Positions 28,614 to 37,218 of a DNA stretch of 64,000 bases are shown in pieces. The translations under genes were made by a program, and so were the position numbers. The notes under the pieces were generated by a model. That model searched no databases and was not told the origin of the DNA. It worked only from the letters and a program-made list of their open reading frames with translations. The stretch covers positions 162,385 to 226,384 of the forward strand of contig JAFEII010000002.1 of NCBI GenBank assembly GCA_017495165.1, given 5' to 3'. Positions within the stretch are counted from its first letter, which is position 1, and the number at the start of each line of letters is the position of its first letter. Source of the stretch: Hydromonas sp. (GTDB lineage Bacteria > Pseudomonadota > Gammaproteobacteria > Burkholderiales > Burkholderiaceae).

Positions 28614-29501
28614 ATGAATACCACGTCACACCACAGTCCGCTGTGGCCACATTTTAAAACCATCCGCTTTTGGCTAGACCTTGGCGTGCTTGGTGTGATT
28701 TGGTGGGCGGCATTACAGGTTGGAGGCGATGTACCGCGATTGAGTTGGTTATCTGTTGCTCTGGTTTTCAAGCTGTTGGGGTTGGTCGGCTTATTGGAGG
28801 CTGCGAGTTTTTTTGTTTCACATCTTTTTGGGGTCAAGCGAGGTTTGTTGGTTCAAGGCTTAATCGGTGGATTTATTTCATCTACCGCTGTGTTTGTCAG
28901 GCTAACATCCAAACCGATGCGCGAGGCAATTTCATCAAGGCGGCTGGCGCGCGCGTTGCTTTTGGCGGTATTGTCGATGTTGCTTGAGTGTTTGATGATT
29001 TTATATGCATTGACGCCAGAACAATTTTTTAGCCACGGTTGGCCGATTGGGCTGTCGATGGTGGTGATTATTTTAACCGTTTGGCTTTTGCCTGAAAATT
29101 CCCAAGAAACAACTAAAATATCAATGCTCGAAAAATCTTTTGATCGCCCTGTGGCTTGGCTGCGCGTCTTTTATTTTACGGCCGTCATTGTTGGGTTGAT
29201 GTGGCTGATTCGCTTTTTGAATGACGCGGCCCATCTGCCCATTTTATGGAGCACGTTCTTACTGTCTATTTTTGAGGCGCATGCGGTATTGGCGGCCTCT
29301 TTATTGAATTTGACGGCCAACCAAGTTGATACAAATTTGCAGGGCTTATGGCTGGTTATTATGGTTTTGTTGGGTAACACTGTGAGTAAGTTTTTCCTCG
29401 TGCTAAAAACGGGCAGTTGGGCATTGTGTTTGTATGTGCTGTCACCCTTGATAGGCTCAGTTTTATTGAGTGTACTTATTGTTTTATTGATGCCATCGTA
29501 G
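28614..29501 (+). CDS. DUF4010-like multi-pass membrane protein
   Basis: A 295-residue membrane protein with about eight hydrophobic segments. The segment LVQGLIGGFISSTAVFVRLT fits the conserved G-G-x-x-S-S-T-A motif of the DUF4010 domain found in MgtC-associated (COG3174) proteins. It lacks the MgtC part, so it corresponds to a stand-alone C-terminal half. Substrate and role unknown. It starts 3 bp after the previous stop, so it is co-transcribed. Confidence 0.65.
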   Translation: MNTTSHHSPLWPHFKTIRFWLDLGVLGVIWWAALQVGGDVPRLSWLSVALVFKLLGLVGLLEAASFFVSHLFGVKRGLLVQGLIGGFISSTAVFVRLTSKPMREAISSRRLARALLLAVLSMLLECLMILYALTPEQFFSHGWPIGLSMVVIILTVWLLPENSQETTKISMLEKSFDRPVAWLRVFYFTAVIVGLMWLIRFLNDAAHLPILWSTFLLSIFEAHAVLAASLLNLTANQVDTNLQGLWLVIMVLLGNTVSKFFLVLKTGSWALCLYVLSPLIGSVLLSVLIVLLMPS

Positions 29502-29583
29502 CATGCAAATGTAAGGCAACTCTGTATTGCCTTCATGATGGATTGAATCTTATTGTTCGCATTTAATTCGCACAGGAGGCTGT

Positions 29584-30126
29584 ATGAGGAGCCATTTGGA
29601 TGTGGCACAACAAGTCATAGGCGCCGATTATGCCTCTTTGGACGAGCTCACGCAGAACGTGACGCGCCATATTGCCAAGGGCAAGCCGATTACCCGCCAC
29701 CCGAGCGGCAATGATAAAGCCATGACACGCGGGCAGCGCGCGGCCGATGCCGTGGCGCGGTTTGGCGGTTCATGGGCTTTCATTGGCATTTTTGCGGTGA
29801 TTTTGCTGGTTTGGGTCGCGCTTAATTCGTTGATTTTGGTACGTTACCGCAACAATTTTGACCCCTATCCGTATATTTTGCTCAATCTGATGCTGTCGAT
29901 GACTGCTGCGATTCAAGCGCCGATTATTTTGATGTCGCAAAACAGACAAACCGAAAAAGACCGCATCCATGCCGAGCATGATTATGAAGTCAACCTCAAA
30001 GCCGAATTAGAGATTATGCAGCTGCACGAGAAAATCGACGCGCTGCGCGAAGTGCAATGGCTTGAATTGTTGGATTTGCAAAAGCAGCAAATGCATTTAT
30101 TGAACCAATTGGCACAAAGCAAATGA
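29584..30126 (+). CDS. DUF1003 family membrane protein
   Basis: A 180-residue protein typical of DUF1003: a hydrophilic N-terminus with QRAADAVARFGGSWAFI, two membrane helices (about 60-80 and 95-115, with YPYILLNLMLS and IQAPIILMSQNRQ), and a coiled-coil C-terminus rich in E, L, K and Q. Function unknown. GGAGG 5-6 bases before ATG 29584. Last base block overlaps nnrD by ATGA, so it joins the stress operon to NnrD. Confidence 0.85.
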   Translation: MRSHLDVAQQVIGADYASLDELTQNVTRHIAKGKPITRHPSGNDKAMTRGQRAADAVARFGGSWAFIGIFAVILLVWVALNSLILVRYRNNFDPYPYILLNLMLSMTAAIQAPIILMSQNRQTEKDRIHAEHDYEVNLKAELEIMQLHEKIDALREVQWLELLDLQKQQMHLLNQLAQSK

Positions 30127-30980
30127 AACCGATTGTTTATCATCCATCTCCTGCGCTGTACGCGCAATTGATTCGCCCTGAAAATAGCCACAAAGGGCTT
30201 TTTGGCAGCGTCGCGGTTGTCGGCGGGCATGTTGGCATGGTCGGCGCAGCCATACTTGCAGGGCGTGCCGCACTGGCGACAGGCGCGGGTAAAGTTTGCT
30301 TGCATGTGATGGATGAGCGTTTGGTGGTCGATGTGTTCGCGCCCGAATTAATGGTGCGTGGTGCTTTGGATGATTTGGGTACGGCAAATGCAATCGCTGT
30401 TGGTATGGGTTTGGGACAAAGTCAAGCAGCACAAGCCGTTTTGCACCATGTGTTGACTTATGTTGACAAGCCGATGGTACTCGATGCCGACGCTTTGAAT
30501 TTAATCGCGCAACAAACTGAACTACAAACGCAACTCAAAAACTTGAAACAGCCGCCGGTCCTCACGCCACATCCCGCTGAAGCGGCGCGTTTACTCGGCT
30601 GCACTACGGACGATGTTCAAGCCGATCGTGTGCTTGCCGCACAAACCATCGCTGCAAAATACAGCTGCATTGTTGTACTCAAAGGCATGGGCAGTGTTGT
30701 GGCGCAGCCAGATGGCGTATGCCGCATCAACCCGACGGGGAGCAGCGCATTGTCTGTGGCAGGGCAGGGCGATATGTTATCGGGCATGATGGCGGCGTTG
30801 TTGGCTCTGGATTTGCCGCCGTTTGAAGCCGTTTGCTTGGCCGTTTATTGGCATGGTTGGGCTGGGCAAACATACGAAACGCAAGCGGGCGGCGCCGTGG
30901 GTCTAAACTCGCACGACATGATGCGGCTCATTCGCCAGGTGGTGAATCAGGCATTGAGCCAGACTTTAAATTCGGATTAA
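30123..30980 (+). CDS. nnrD: ADP/ATP-dependent NAD(P)H-hydrate dehydratase
   Basis: A 285-residue ribokinase-like enzyme that repairs hydrated NAD(P)H. Motifs: FGSVAVVGGHVGMVGAA near the start, the substrate loop VLDADALNLIA, LTPHPAEAARLLG, and the anion-hole/catalytic segment VAGQGDMLSGMMAALLA, where the canonical G-[TS]-G-D is G-Q-G-D. It is the stand-alone NnrD; the NnrE epimerase domain usually fused or adjacent in bacteria is not in this window. Its start overlaps the DUF1003 stop. Confidence 0.9.
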   Translation: MKPIVYHPSPALYAQLIRPENSHKGLFGSVAVVGGHVGMVGAAILAGRAALATGAGKVCLHVMDERLVVDVFAPELMVRGALDDLGTANAIAVGMGLGQSQAAQAVLHHVLTYVDKPMVLDADALNLIAQQTELQTQLKNLKQPPVLTPHPAEAARLLGCTTDDVQADRVLAAQTIAAKYSCIVVLKGMGSVVAQPDGVCRINPTGSSALSVAGQGDMLSGMMAALLALDLPPFEAVCLAVYWHGWAGQTYETQAGGAVGLNSHDMMRLIRQVVNQALSQTLNSD

Positions 30981-31012
30981 AGCGGCTTTAATGATGGGTT
31001 AACGGACACAAT

Positions 31013-31034
31013 AAAACCGCTTGAGCGGCTTTTA
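31013..31034 (+). terminator. Terminator after nnrD
   Basis: AAAACCGC-TTGA-GCGGCTTTT: short GC stem flanked by A- and T-tracts, on the nnrD side of the convergent junction. Confidence 0.7.
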
Positions 31035-31069
31035 AAAAAACGGCGGCAATCATAATAATTGCCGCCGTT
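31034..31069 (-). terminator. Terminator after metK
   Basis: Leftward, a perfect 12-bp stem AACGGCGGCAAT / ATTGCCGCCGTT with a 7-base loop, followed by seven T (A-run at 31034-31040 on the + strand). Confidence 0.88.
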
Positions 31070-31097
31070 GCTTGTGTCGCCGTTCTGGTGCTTTAAA

Positions 31098-32267
31098 TTA
31101 CAGCCCCGCTGCGTCGCGTAGCAATGCCGCTTTGTCGGTGGCTTCCCATGCAAACTCAGGTTCTTCACGACCAAAGTGGCCATACGCTGCGGTTTTGGTG
31201 TAAATCGGGCGCAGCAGGTCAAGCATTTTTACAATGCCGCGTGGGCGCAAGTCAAAATGTTGCATGACTAAGGCGGTGATTTTGTCGTCAGTGATGCGGC
31301 CTGTGCCAAACGTGTCAACCATGATGGATGTGGGTTTTGCCACGCCAATGGCGTAAGAAATTTGGATTAAGCAACGGTCGGCCAAGCCTGCAGCGACGAT
31401 GTTTTTGGCCACATAGCGTCCAGCGTATGCGGCAGAGCGGTCAACTTTAGAGGGGTCTTTGCCCGAAAACGCACCGCCGCCGTGTGGCGCTGCGCCGCCG
31501 TAAGTATCGACGATAATTTTACGACCGGTTAAGCCGCAGTCGCCTTGCGGGCCGCCAATCACAAAACGGCCAGTTGGGTTGACCAAAAACTTGATGTCCG
31601 ATGTGATGAGGTTGCTTGGCAAAATAGGTTTGATGATTTCTTCAATCACGCCTTCACGCACGGTTTCAAGCGACACATCTGCGTGGTGCTGGGTTGACAA
31701 TACGATGGTGTCGATGCCAACGGGTTTGCCGTTTTCGTATTTAATCGTCACTTGTGATTTTGCGTCAGGGCGCAACCACGGCAGGCGGCCGTCGCGGCGC
31801 AAGTCCGCTTGGCGTTCGACCAAGCGGTGTGCCATGTGAATCGGTAGCGGCATTAATTCGGGGGTTTCGTTGCAGGCGTAACCAAACATCAGGCCTTGAT
31901 CGCCAGCGCCTTGGTCAAAATCATCGTCGTGTGCTGAGTCAACGCCTTGGGCGATGTCGGGCGATTGTTTGTCATACGCAACCAAGACCGCGCAGCCGCG
32001 ATAGTCAATCCCATAATCGGTGTTGTCGTAGCCAATGCGTTTGATGGTGTCGCGCGCAATATCAATATAATCAATGACGGCCGTGGTGGTGATTTCGCCC
32101 GCCAAAACCACCAAACCCGTGTTGCACAAGGTTTCAGCGGCCACGCGTGCGGTTGGGTCTTGCTCTAAAATGGCGTCCAAAATGGCATCAGAGATTTGAT
32201 CTGCGACTTTGTCAGGGTGGCCTTCGGAGACAGATTCGGAAGTAAAGAGGTAGTTCTTGTTGCTCAT
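31098..32267 (-). CDS. metK: S-adenosylmethionine synthetase
   Basis: A 389-residue MetK making SAM from methionine and ATP. Motifs: [20 protein letters not shown] at the start, [27 protein letters not shown], and the P-loop-like [22 protein letters not shown] 32267 with AAGGA upstream is the conserved start; the open frame extends back to 32342 through the leader. SAM is also the substrate of QueA and LipA in this window. A structured leader precedes it. Confidence 0.97.
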   Translation of the reverse strand: MSNKNYLFTSESVSEGHPDKVADQISDAILDAILEQDPTARVAAETLCNTGLVVLAGEITTTAVIDYIDIARDTIKRIGYDNTDYGIDYRGCAVLVAYDKQSPDIAQGVDSAHDDDFDQGAGDQGLMFGYACNETPELMPLPIHMAHRLVERQADLRRDGRLPWLRPDAKSQVTIKYENGKPVGIDTIVLSTQHHADVSLETVREGVIEEIIKPILPSNLITSDIKFLVNPTGRFVIGGPQGDCGLTGRKIIVDTYGGAAPHGGGAFSGKDPSKVDRSAAYAGRYVAKNIVAAGLADRCLIQISYAIGVAKPTSIMVDTFGTGRITDDKITALVMQHFDLRPRGIVKMLDLLRPIYTKTAAYGHFGREEPEFAWEATDKAALLRDAAGL

Positions 32268-32291
32268 GAAAATCCTTGAAAATAAAGGTTG

Positions 32292-32394
32292 AGCGCGCTG
32301 TAAACGAGTGATGTTGCAGCGACGCTTTAACGGAAAAGCCAAATGGCTTGTACAGCTTTCTTGCCCCGTAAGTTGTCGTTAAACCGGCAAGAAA
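32292..32394 (-). promoter_or_regulatory. Structured metK leader with possible pseudoknot
   Basis: Reading leftward: stem P1 TTTCTTGCC (32394-32386) with GGCAAGAAA (32365-32357). Its loop contains TTTAACG (32383-32377), which is perfectly complementary to CGTTAAA (32332-32326) downstream, a potential 7-bp pseudoknot. Between them is a small hairpin AAGCC-ATTT-GGCTT (32349-32336). A third hairpin, AGCG-T-CGCTG with CAGCGCGCT (32326-32292), abuts and shares one base with the pseudoknot strand. The leader ends about 24 bases before the metK ATG, near its ribosome binding site. I could not match it to a known SAM riboswitch class. Confidence 0.5.
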
Positions 32395-32398
32395 TGGT

Positions 32399-32404
32399 AT
32401 TATA
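32399..32404 (-). promoter_or_regulatory. Extended -10 promoter for metK
   Basis: Leftward TGC-TATAAT: a consensus -10 hexamer with the TGn extension, placing the metK transcript start near 32392. The -35 region is not consensus, which an extended -10 can offset. On the + strand the same bases read TATTAT (32398-32403), a possible -10 for lpxL with TTGTCG at 32373-32378 (19-bp spacer). Confidence 0.5.
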
Positions 32405-32443
32405 GCAGCCTTTGTTAAAATTTTAGAGATTGAGTAAGTCTTT

Positions 32444-33304
32444 ATGTGGGTGAAAAGCATTTTGTTGTTTCTATCGTTGTTTCCTCTACCTTTTTTGCGG
32501 CGTGTGGGCGGTTTTTTTGGACGGCTGGCTTATCGATATGATTCAAGATATCGAAGCCGCTTGCAGGCCAACGCCAATCAAGCGGGGTATTTTGAGCCAC
32601 AATTCATGGAAGAAGCGGCGGCTCAAATGGGGCGCGGTATCTTGGAGCTTGCGCACTTGTGGACGTGGCGGATTGACAAAATCTTGGCCAATGTCAAAGT
32701 AAGCGGCGGCGAGGCGCTGCTTGCTGCGCAACAAAGCGGTCAAGGCGTGCTTATGATTACGCCGCATTTGGGGGCTTTTGAGCTGCTGTCTTTGTGGTTT
32801 GGGCGAGAAGCGCCTTTTACCGCGATGTACAAACCGCCCAAGCAGTCTTATCTTGCAAACGCGATGCTGCAAGGGCGTCAAAAACACCACGTAAAAATGG
32901 CCAGCGCCGACTTGGCTGGGATTCGCATGATGTTGCGCAATCTCAAAAAGGGTGAAACGGTGGGCTTGCTGCCCGACCAAGTGCCTGGTAGCAAAGGCGA
33001 AGCGGTGGTGGCCGATGTGTTTGGCGCGCCTGCGCTCACCATGGTTTTGCCCGCCAAGCTGCTCAAGCAAACGAGCGCTCGTTTTTTTGTGACTTACGCC
33101 ATTCGTGTCAATCAGCCGCACATGTTTGAGGTGGTTTGTGCTGAGGTGGATTTTGTGCCAACGGGCGAGCTTGCCGCAGACGCGACGCACATCAATCAGT
33201 TGATGGAGCAACTGATTCGCGCTGCGCCCACCCAATATCTGTGGGGCTATAATCGCTACAAAAACGTTGATAATTCTCTGACCCAAAATGAGGTGAATGC
33301 GTGA
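32444..33304 (+). CDS. Lipid A biosynthesis acyltransferase (LpxL/HtrB family), first copy
   Basis: A 286-residue inner membrane acyltransferase that adds secondary acyl chains to lipid A. N-terminal membrane anchor (about 3-20), the catalytic H-x4-[DE] motif in TPHLGAFELLS, and further family blocks YKPPKQ and GLLPDQVPGSKGE. Acyl-chain and position preference cannot be read. It overlaps the next, homologous gene by 4 bases, so the two are co-translated. Start ATG 32444, divergent from metK. Confidence 0.9.
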   Translation: MWVKSILLFLSLFPLPFLRRVGGFFGRLAYRYDSRYRSRLQANANQAGYFEPQFMEEAAAQMGRGILELAHLWTWRIDKILANVKVSGGEALLAAQQSGQGVLMITPHLGAFELLSLWFGREAPFTAMYKPPKQSYLANAMLQGRQKHHVKMASADLAGIRMMLRNLKKGETVGLLPDQVPGSKGEAVVADVFGAPALTMVLPAKLLKQTSARFFVTYAIRVNQPHMFEVVCAEVDFVPTGELAADATHINQLMEQLIRAAPTQYLWGYNRYKNVDNSLTQNEVNA

Positions 33305-34197
33305 AAATTCTTTCTATCGTTGGTGCAGCGCTGTTTCGGCGTGTTGGACGTTGGCCGCAAACGCGCCGCGTTGCGCTGTCAAAATTCGTGGCTTGGCTGG
33401 TGCGGCCATTTGTCCAAAAACGCCGCAATGTGGCGCGAGTGAACTTAAAAAAATGCTTTCCCGCTTGGTCTGATGCGCAGGTTGAGCAAACCATCGACCT
33501 GCATTTGACTTATTTTAGCCAATCATTTTTTGACCGTGCGCTGTTTTGGTTTGGCTCTAAAACCGCGATTGCCCAGCAAGTACGCTTGATTGATGAAGGA
33601 TTTTGGCATGCCGCCGTTGCAACGGGGCGGCCAATTATTATTTTGGCGCCGCATTTTGTTGGCTTGGATGTGGGCGGCTCGCGGCTTAATTTGCTCACAG
33701 ATTTGTCGTCGATTTATCAAAGGCAACGCAATGCGGTGTTTGATGCGCTGTTTCGCGAAGGGCGCGCTGGGATGGGCAAAACCTATCTGTTCTCAAGGCA
33801 AGAAGGCGTGCGCGGCTTGGTGAAATTAATGAAAAACAAGGTGCCGATGTATTGCTTGCCAGACATGGACTTTGGGCTCAATGGCGCGATTTTTGCACCG
33901 TTTTTCGGCGTGAGTGCCGCCACATTAACCGTTTTGCCCAAACTGTCCAAACTGACCAATGCGATTATTTTGCCCTGCGTCACGCGGCTCGATGGTGTGG
34001 CTTTGGCTCGCGGTGAAACCTTGTACAACGCGCAATTTTACGCGCCATGGGAAAACTACCCGTGCGACGATGAGGCGCTGTGTGTGCAGCTCATGAATGA
34101 GTTTATCCAAGCGCGGATTTTGGAAGAGCCCGCGCAGTATTTGTGGCTGCACAAACGCTTTAAAACCCGCCCGCAAGGCGAAGCGTCGTTTTATTAA
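33301..34197 (+). CDS. Lipid A biosynthesis acyltransferase (LpxL/LpxM family), second copy
   Basis: A 298-residue paralogue of the preceding gene. Catalytic motif APHFVGLDVGG (H-x4-D), then SSIYQRQRNAVFD and CLPDMDFGLNGAIFAPFFG. The GTG start overlaps the upstream stop (GTGA). A tandem pair of these enzymes upstream of dapF is a Burkholderiales pattern; they probably act on two different acceptor chains of the same lipid A. Confidence 0.9.
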   Translation: MKILSIVGAALFRRVGRWPQTRRVALSKFVAWLVRPFVQKRRNVARVNLKKCFPAWSDAQVEQTIDLHLTYFSQSFFDRALFWFGSKTAIAQQVRLIDEGFWHAAVATGRPIIILAPHFVGLDVGGSRLNLLTDLSSIYQRQRNAVFDALFREGRAGMGKTYLFSRQEGVRGLVKLMKNKVPMYCLPDMDFGLNGAIFAPFFGVSAATLTVLPKLSKLTNAIILPCVTRLDGVALARGETLYNAQFYAPWENYPCDDEALCVQLMNEFIQARILEEPAQYLWLHKRFKTRPQGEASFY

Positions 34198-34247
34198 CAA
34201 CGTCATTAAAAAAACATTTAAACCTACACTCAAGAGTAAGCTAAAAA

Positions 34248-35135
34248 ATGCAATTAAAATTTACAAAAATGCACGGCGCAGGCAATGATTTTGTGGTGAT
34301 TAACGCCATGTCGCAAGACGTAAGCGCCTTTACCGCTGCCGATTGGCAGTATCTGGGCAATCGCCAATACGGCGTTGGCGCGGATCAAATTTTGTTGGTA
34401 GAGCGGCCAACGATTGCGCGCGCAGATTTTAAATACACCATTTACAACCAAGACGGCAGCATGGTCGAGAACTGCGGTAACGGCGCGCGTTGTTTTGTCA
34501 AATATGTGCACGAAAAAGGCTTGTCGGACAAAACCGAAATCACTGTTCAAATCGCCACTGGCACCATGGTTTTAAAACTCAACTCGGACGGCTCAGTCAC
34601 AGTCAATATGGGCGCGCCCAAATTCAATCCCGCAGACTTACCATGCCTCACTCAAGGCTTGGCCACCCAAACCCAAGGCCAAGCCACGCTGTATGGCGTG
34701 TCCGTGGCCAACGAAACCCATTGGCTCTCGCTGGTTTCAATGGGTAATCCGCACGCGGTGCAGACTGTGGCTGACGTGGATGCCGCGCCCGTTTTGGTTG
34801 AGGGCGCGCAGCTGGAAACGCACGAAATATTCCCCAAAAAAGCCAATATTGGCTTTATGCAAATCATCAATCCGCACCACATCAAAGTGCGAATCTTTGA
34901 GCGTGGCGCAGGCGAAACCTTGGCCTGCGGCACAGGCGCATGTGCTGCGGTCGTGGCAGGAATTGAGCGCGGCGTATTGCGCTCGCCCGTGCGCGTGAGT
35001 GCGCGAGGGGGCGAATTGCACATTGCTTGGGAGGGCGCCCAGAACGATGTGCTCATGACTGGCCCTGCAGTCACGGTATTTGAAGGTCAAATTGACTTGC
35101 CTGCGCCACAAAACGAAATGCAGCAAAAGCAATAA
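34248..35135 (+). CDS. dapF: Diaminopimelate epimerase
   Basis: A 295-residue cofactor-independent racemase that converts LL-DAP to meso-DAP for lysine and peptidoglycan. Start KMHGAGNDFVVI, first catalytic Cys in NCGNGARCF, second in ACGTGACAAVVAG. The C-terminus has a short polar tail rich in Q and K. The SD is weak (AAGAG). Followed by DUF484 and xerC in the conserved order. Confidence 0.96.
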   Translation: MQLKFTKMHGAGNDFVVINAMSQDVSAFTAADWQYLGNRQYGVGADQILLVERPTIARADFKYTIYNQDGSMVENCGNGARCFVKYVHEKGLSDKTEITVQIATGTMVLKLNSDGSVTVNMGAPKFNPADLPCLTQGLATQTQGQATLYGVSVANETHWLSLVSMGNPHAVQTVADVDAAPVLVEGAQLETHEIFPKKANIGFMQIINPHHIKVRIFERGAGETLACGTGACAAVVAGIERGVLRSPVRVSARGGELHIAWEGAQNDVLMTGPAVTVFEGQIDLPAPQNEMQQKQ

Positions 35136-35182
35136 ACAAAGCCAAACACACGAAACCCAAACCTAAAAACACAAAGCCACCT

Positions 35183-35956
35183 ATGAATTTTTTTGATGAA
35201 AACAATCCGATGGATGCGCTCGATTTACTCAGCGGCAAGTCGCAAGCGCTCAACATCAGCGCCGATTTGGCCGAGCTTACCGGCGAGCAAGTGCTCGGCT
35301 ATCTGCTCACGCACCCAGATTTTTTTGCGCAATATGCGCAGCAATTGGTCGACGTCAGCCTGCCGGCTGCCAACGGCAACATGGTGTCTTTGGCACATTG
35401 GCAAACGCAGACCTTGCGCAAAAAAGCCGATCTCAGCGCATCGCGCCTAGAAGAGCTGCTGGCACAGGCCACCAACAATCAAAAAACCCACGAAAAATTA
35501 TTTGGCATGGTCATGCACTGGTTGGCACAAAACGACGCACAAGCCTTGCCAGCACAAATTGAATCTGACTTGCAACGCATCTTTGAGCTTCATTCAGCCA
35601 AAGTAATTGTGTGGCAAGAAGACTCGCGTGAAATATTTTATCCATACGCGCAAAGCTGGTCGGATGGCTTGGTTGGATTGACCAAAGCCATGTACAAGCC
35701 TTATTGCGGCGCCAAACAAGGCATTGAGGTAGAAAATTTGCTCGACAATCAAACCGCATCGATTGCCATGATTCCGCTGTGGCACGCCCGCGAACTTGAA
35801 TGCGTGGGCGTGATGTTGCTTGGCTCAAACGACGCGGCGCGTTTTACGCCAGACATGGGCACGCATTTTTTGCACAGCATTGCCTTAATGGCAGGCGCCG
35901 CGCTATCGCGTGTATCTGGCCGCATTAAACCCAGCCATTTGACGCTCAAAAAATGA
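35183..35956 (+). CDS. DUF484 family GAF-like protein
   Basis: A 257-residue DUF484 protein, regularly encoded between dapF and xerC in proteobacteria. It has the family start GEQVLGYLLTHPDFFAQYAQ, a helical linker (about 65-115), and a GAF-like C-terminal domain (IAMIPLWHARELECVGVMLL). Function unknown; a link with XerC or chromosome dimer resolution is inferred only from context. Overlaps xerC by 4 bases. Confidence 0.88.
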   Translation: MNFFDENNPMDALDLLSGKSQALNISADLAELTGEQVLGYLLTHPDFFAQYAQQLVDVSLPAANGNMVSLAHWQTQTLRKKADLSASRLEELLAQATNNQKTHEKLFGMVMHWLAQNDAQALPAQIESDLQRIFELHSAKVIVWQEDSREIFYPYAQSWSDGLVGLTKAMYKPYCGAKQGIEVENLLDNQTASIAMIPLWHARELECVGVMLLGSNDAARFTPDMGTHFLHSIALMAGAALSRVSGRIKPSHLTLKK

Positions 35957-36906
35957 GCCAAACCGCTCAAACCGATGCCTTGGTCGACGCGTATTTGGAA
36001 TGGTGCGCCGTTCACAAACGCTTGTCCGATGCCACCTTAAACAATTACGCAAGGGATTTGCACATGCTCGCGCAGATGTGCGCAGCCATTAAGGTTGCCC
36101 CCATCAGCCAACTGGCCGCCCATCAAGCGCGCCAACTGGTCATGCAATTACACAGCAACGGTCAAAGCCCCAAAAGCATGGCGCGGTATTTGTCCAGCTG
36201 GCGCTCGTGGTTTAACTGGCTGCTGCGCAACGGCCGCGTTGCCAGCAACCCGATTCAAGGCATTCGCTCCCCCAAAGCCGCCAAATCGTTGCCAAAAGCA
36301 TTGTCGGTTGACGATGCGGTACATTTGGCACAAAACGCCAGCGCAGGCGACACCGCACTCCTGCAGCGCGACCATGCCGTCATCGAGCTGCTGTATTCCA
36401 GCGGCCTGCGCGTCTCAGAAATCGTGGGGCTCAACCTTGAACCGCCACGCGGCACAAACGATGGCAATGGCTGGATTGACCTTGTCCAAGGCGACGTGCA
36501 TGTGTTGGGCAAAGGGGGCAAACCGCGCGTTGTACCGGTTGGCGAGCCCGCCCAAAAAGCGGTACAATCTTGGCTCGCCGCAAGGCAGGCACTTTTGGGG
36601 CAGCGCCGCAGCGCCGCGTTATTTGTCACCAGAAACGGCACGCGCTTGTCCGTGCGCTCGATTCAAACTCGGCTCGCACAACACGCACAACGGCTTGGGC
36701 TCGCGGTTAACGTGCATCCGCACATGCTGCGCCACTCATTTGCCACCCACGTTTTGCAGTCATCAGGCGACTTGCGCGCAGTACAAGAAATGCTCGGCCA
36801 CGCCAGCTTGAGCGCCACCCAAATATACACAGGTCTTGATTTTCAACACTTGGCCAAAATTTACGACGCGGCCCATCCACGCGCCAAGAAAAAAACACAG
36901 CCATAA
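35953..36906 (+). CDS. xerC: Tyrosine recombinase XerC
   Basis: A 317-residue recombinase that with XerD resolves chromosome dimers at dif. N-terminal SAM-like core-binding domain (TLNNYARDLHML ... SWRSWFNWLLRNGRVASNP) and the catalytic domain: first Arg in YSSGLRVSEIVGL, Lys in GKGGKPRVVPVG, H-x-x-R in HMLRHSFATH, then GHASLSATQIYTGLD with the nucleophile Tyr. Housekeeping context (dapF-DUF484-xerC) argues against a phage integrase. Confidence 0.95.
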   Translation: MSQTAQTDALVDAYLEWCAVHKRLSDATLNNYARDLHMLAQMCAAIKVAPISQLAAHQARQLVMQLHSNGQSPKSMARYLSSWRSWFNWLLRNGRVASNPIQGIRSPKAAKSLPKALSVDDAVHLAQNASAGDTALLQRDHAVIELLYSSGLRVSEIVGLNLEPPRGTNDGNGWIDLVQGDVHVLGKGGKPRVVPVGEPAQKAVQSWLAARQALLGQRRSAALFVTRNGTRLSVRSIQTRLAQHAQRLGLAVNVHPHMLRHSFATHVLQSSGDLRAVQEMLGHASLSATQIYTGLDFQHLAKIYDAAHPRAKKKTQP

Positions 36907-36933
36907 AGGCCTATTTTCAAAAGGATTTACACA

Positions 36934-37218
36934 ATGAACGCCCCAAAAATCACGCCAGAACGCACCACGCTGCTCGAGTTTCCCTGTGAGTTTCCCATCA
37001 AAATCATGGGCAAACGGGTCGATGAGTTTGCGCAGGTGATTACCGAACTGGTGCTTGGTTTTGCGCCTGATTTTAATCCCGCCACCATCGAAATGCGCCC
37101 ATCAGCGCGCGGCAATTACATCGGTTTAACCTGCACGATTAACGCCACCAGCCAAGCGCAGCTCGACAATATTTACATGGCGCTCACCAGCCATCCGCTG
37201 GTCAGCGTGGCGCTGTAA
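36934..37218 (+). CDS. DUF493/YbeD family protein
   Basis: A 94-residue YbeD-type small alpha/beta protein. Family pattern: LLEFPCEFPIKIMGKR, EMRPSARGNYIGLTCTI and the ending YMALTSHPLVSVAL. It is conserved next to lipB, and ybeD-lipB-lipA order is kept here. Its molecular role is unknown; regulation of lipoate ligation has been suggested from context. The lipB ATG follows its stop directly. Confidence 0.9.
   Translation: MNAPKITPERTTLLEFPCEFPIKIMGKRVDEFAQVITELVLGFAPDFNPATIEMRPSARGNYIGLTCTINATSQAQLDNIYMALTSHPLVSVAL

Noticed and set aside
32292..32326. Resemblance of the last metK leader hairpin to an SAH riboswitch (GCTGCAAC and GCGCTCAACC)
   Set aside because: Only short words match. The SAH core pairing GAGCGC/GCGCTC is not formed, and SAH riboswitches normally control ahcY or metH, not metK.
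35953..36906. Tyrosine recombinase as an island integrase
   Set aside because: Its sequence and the dapF-DUF484-xerC context fit the housekeeping XerC.
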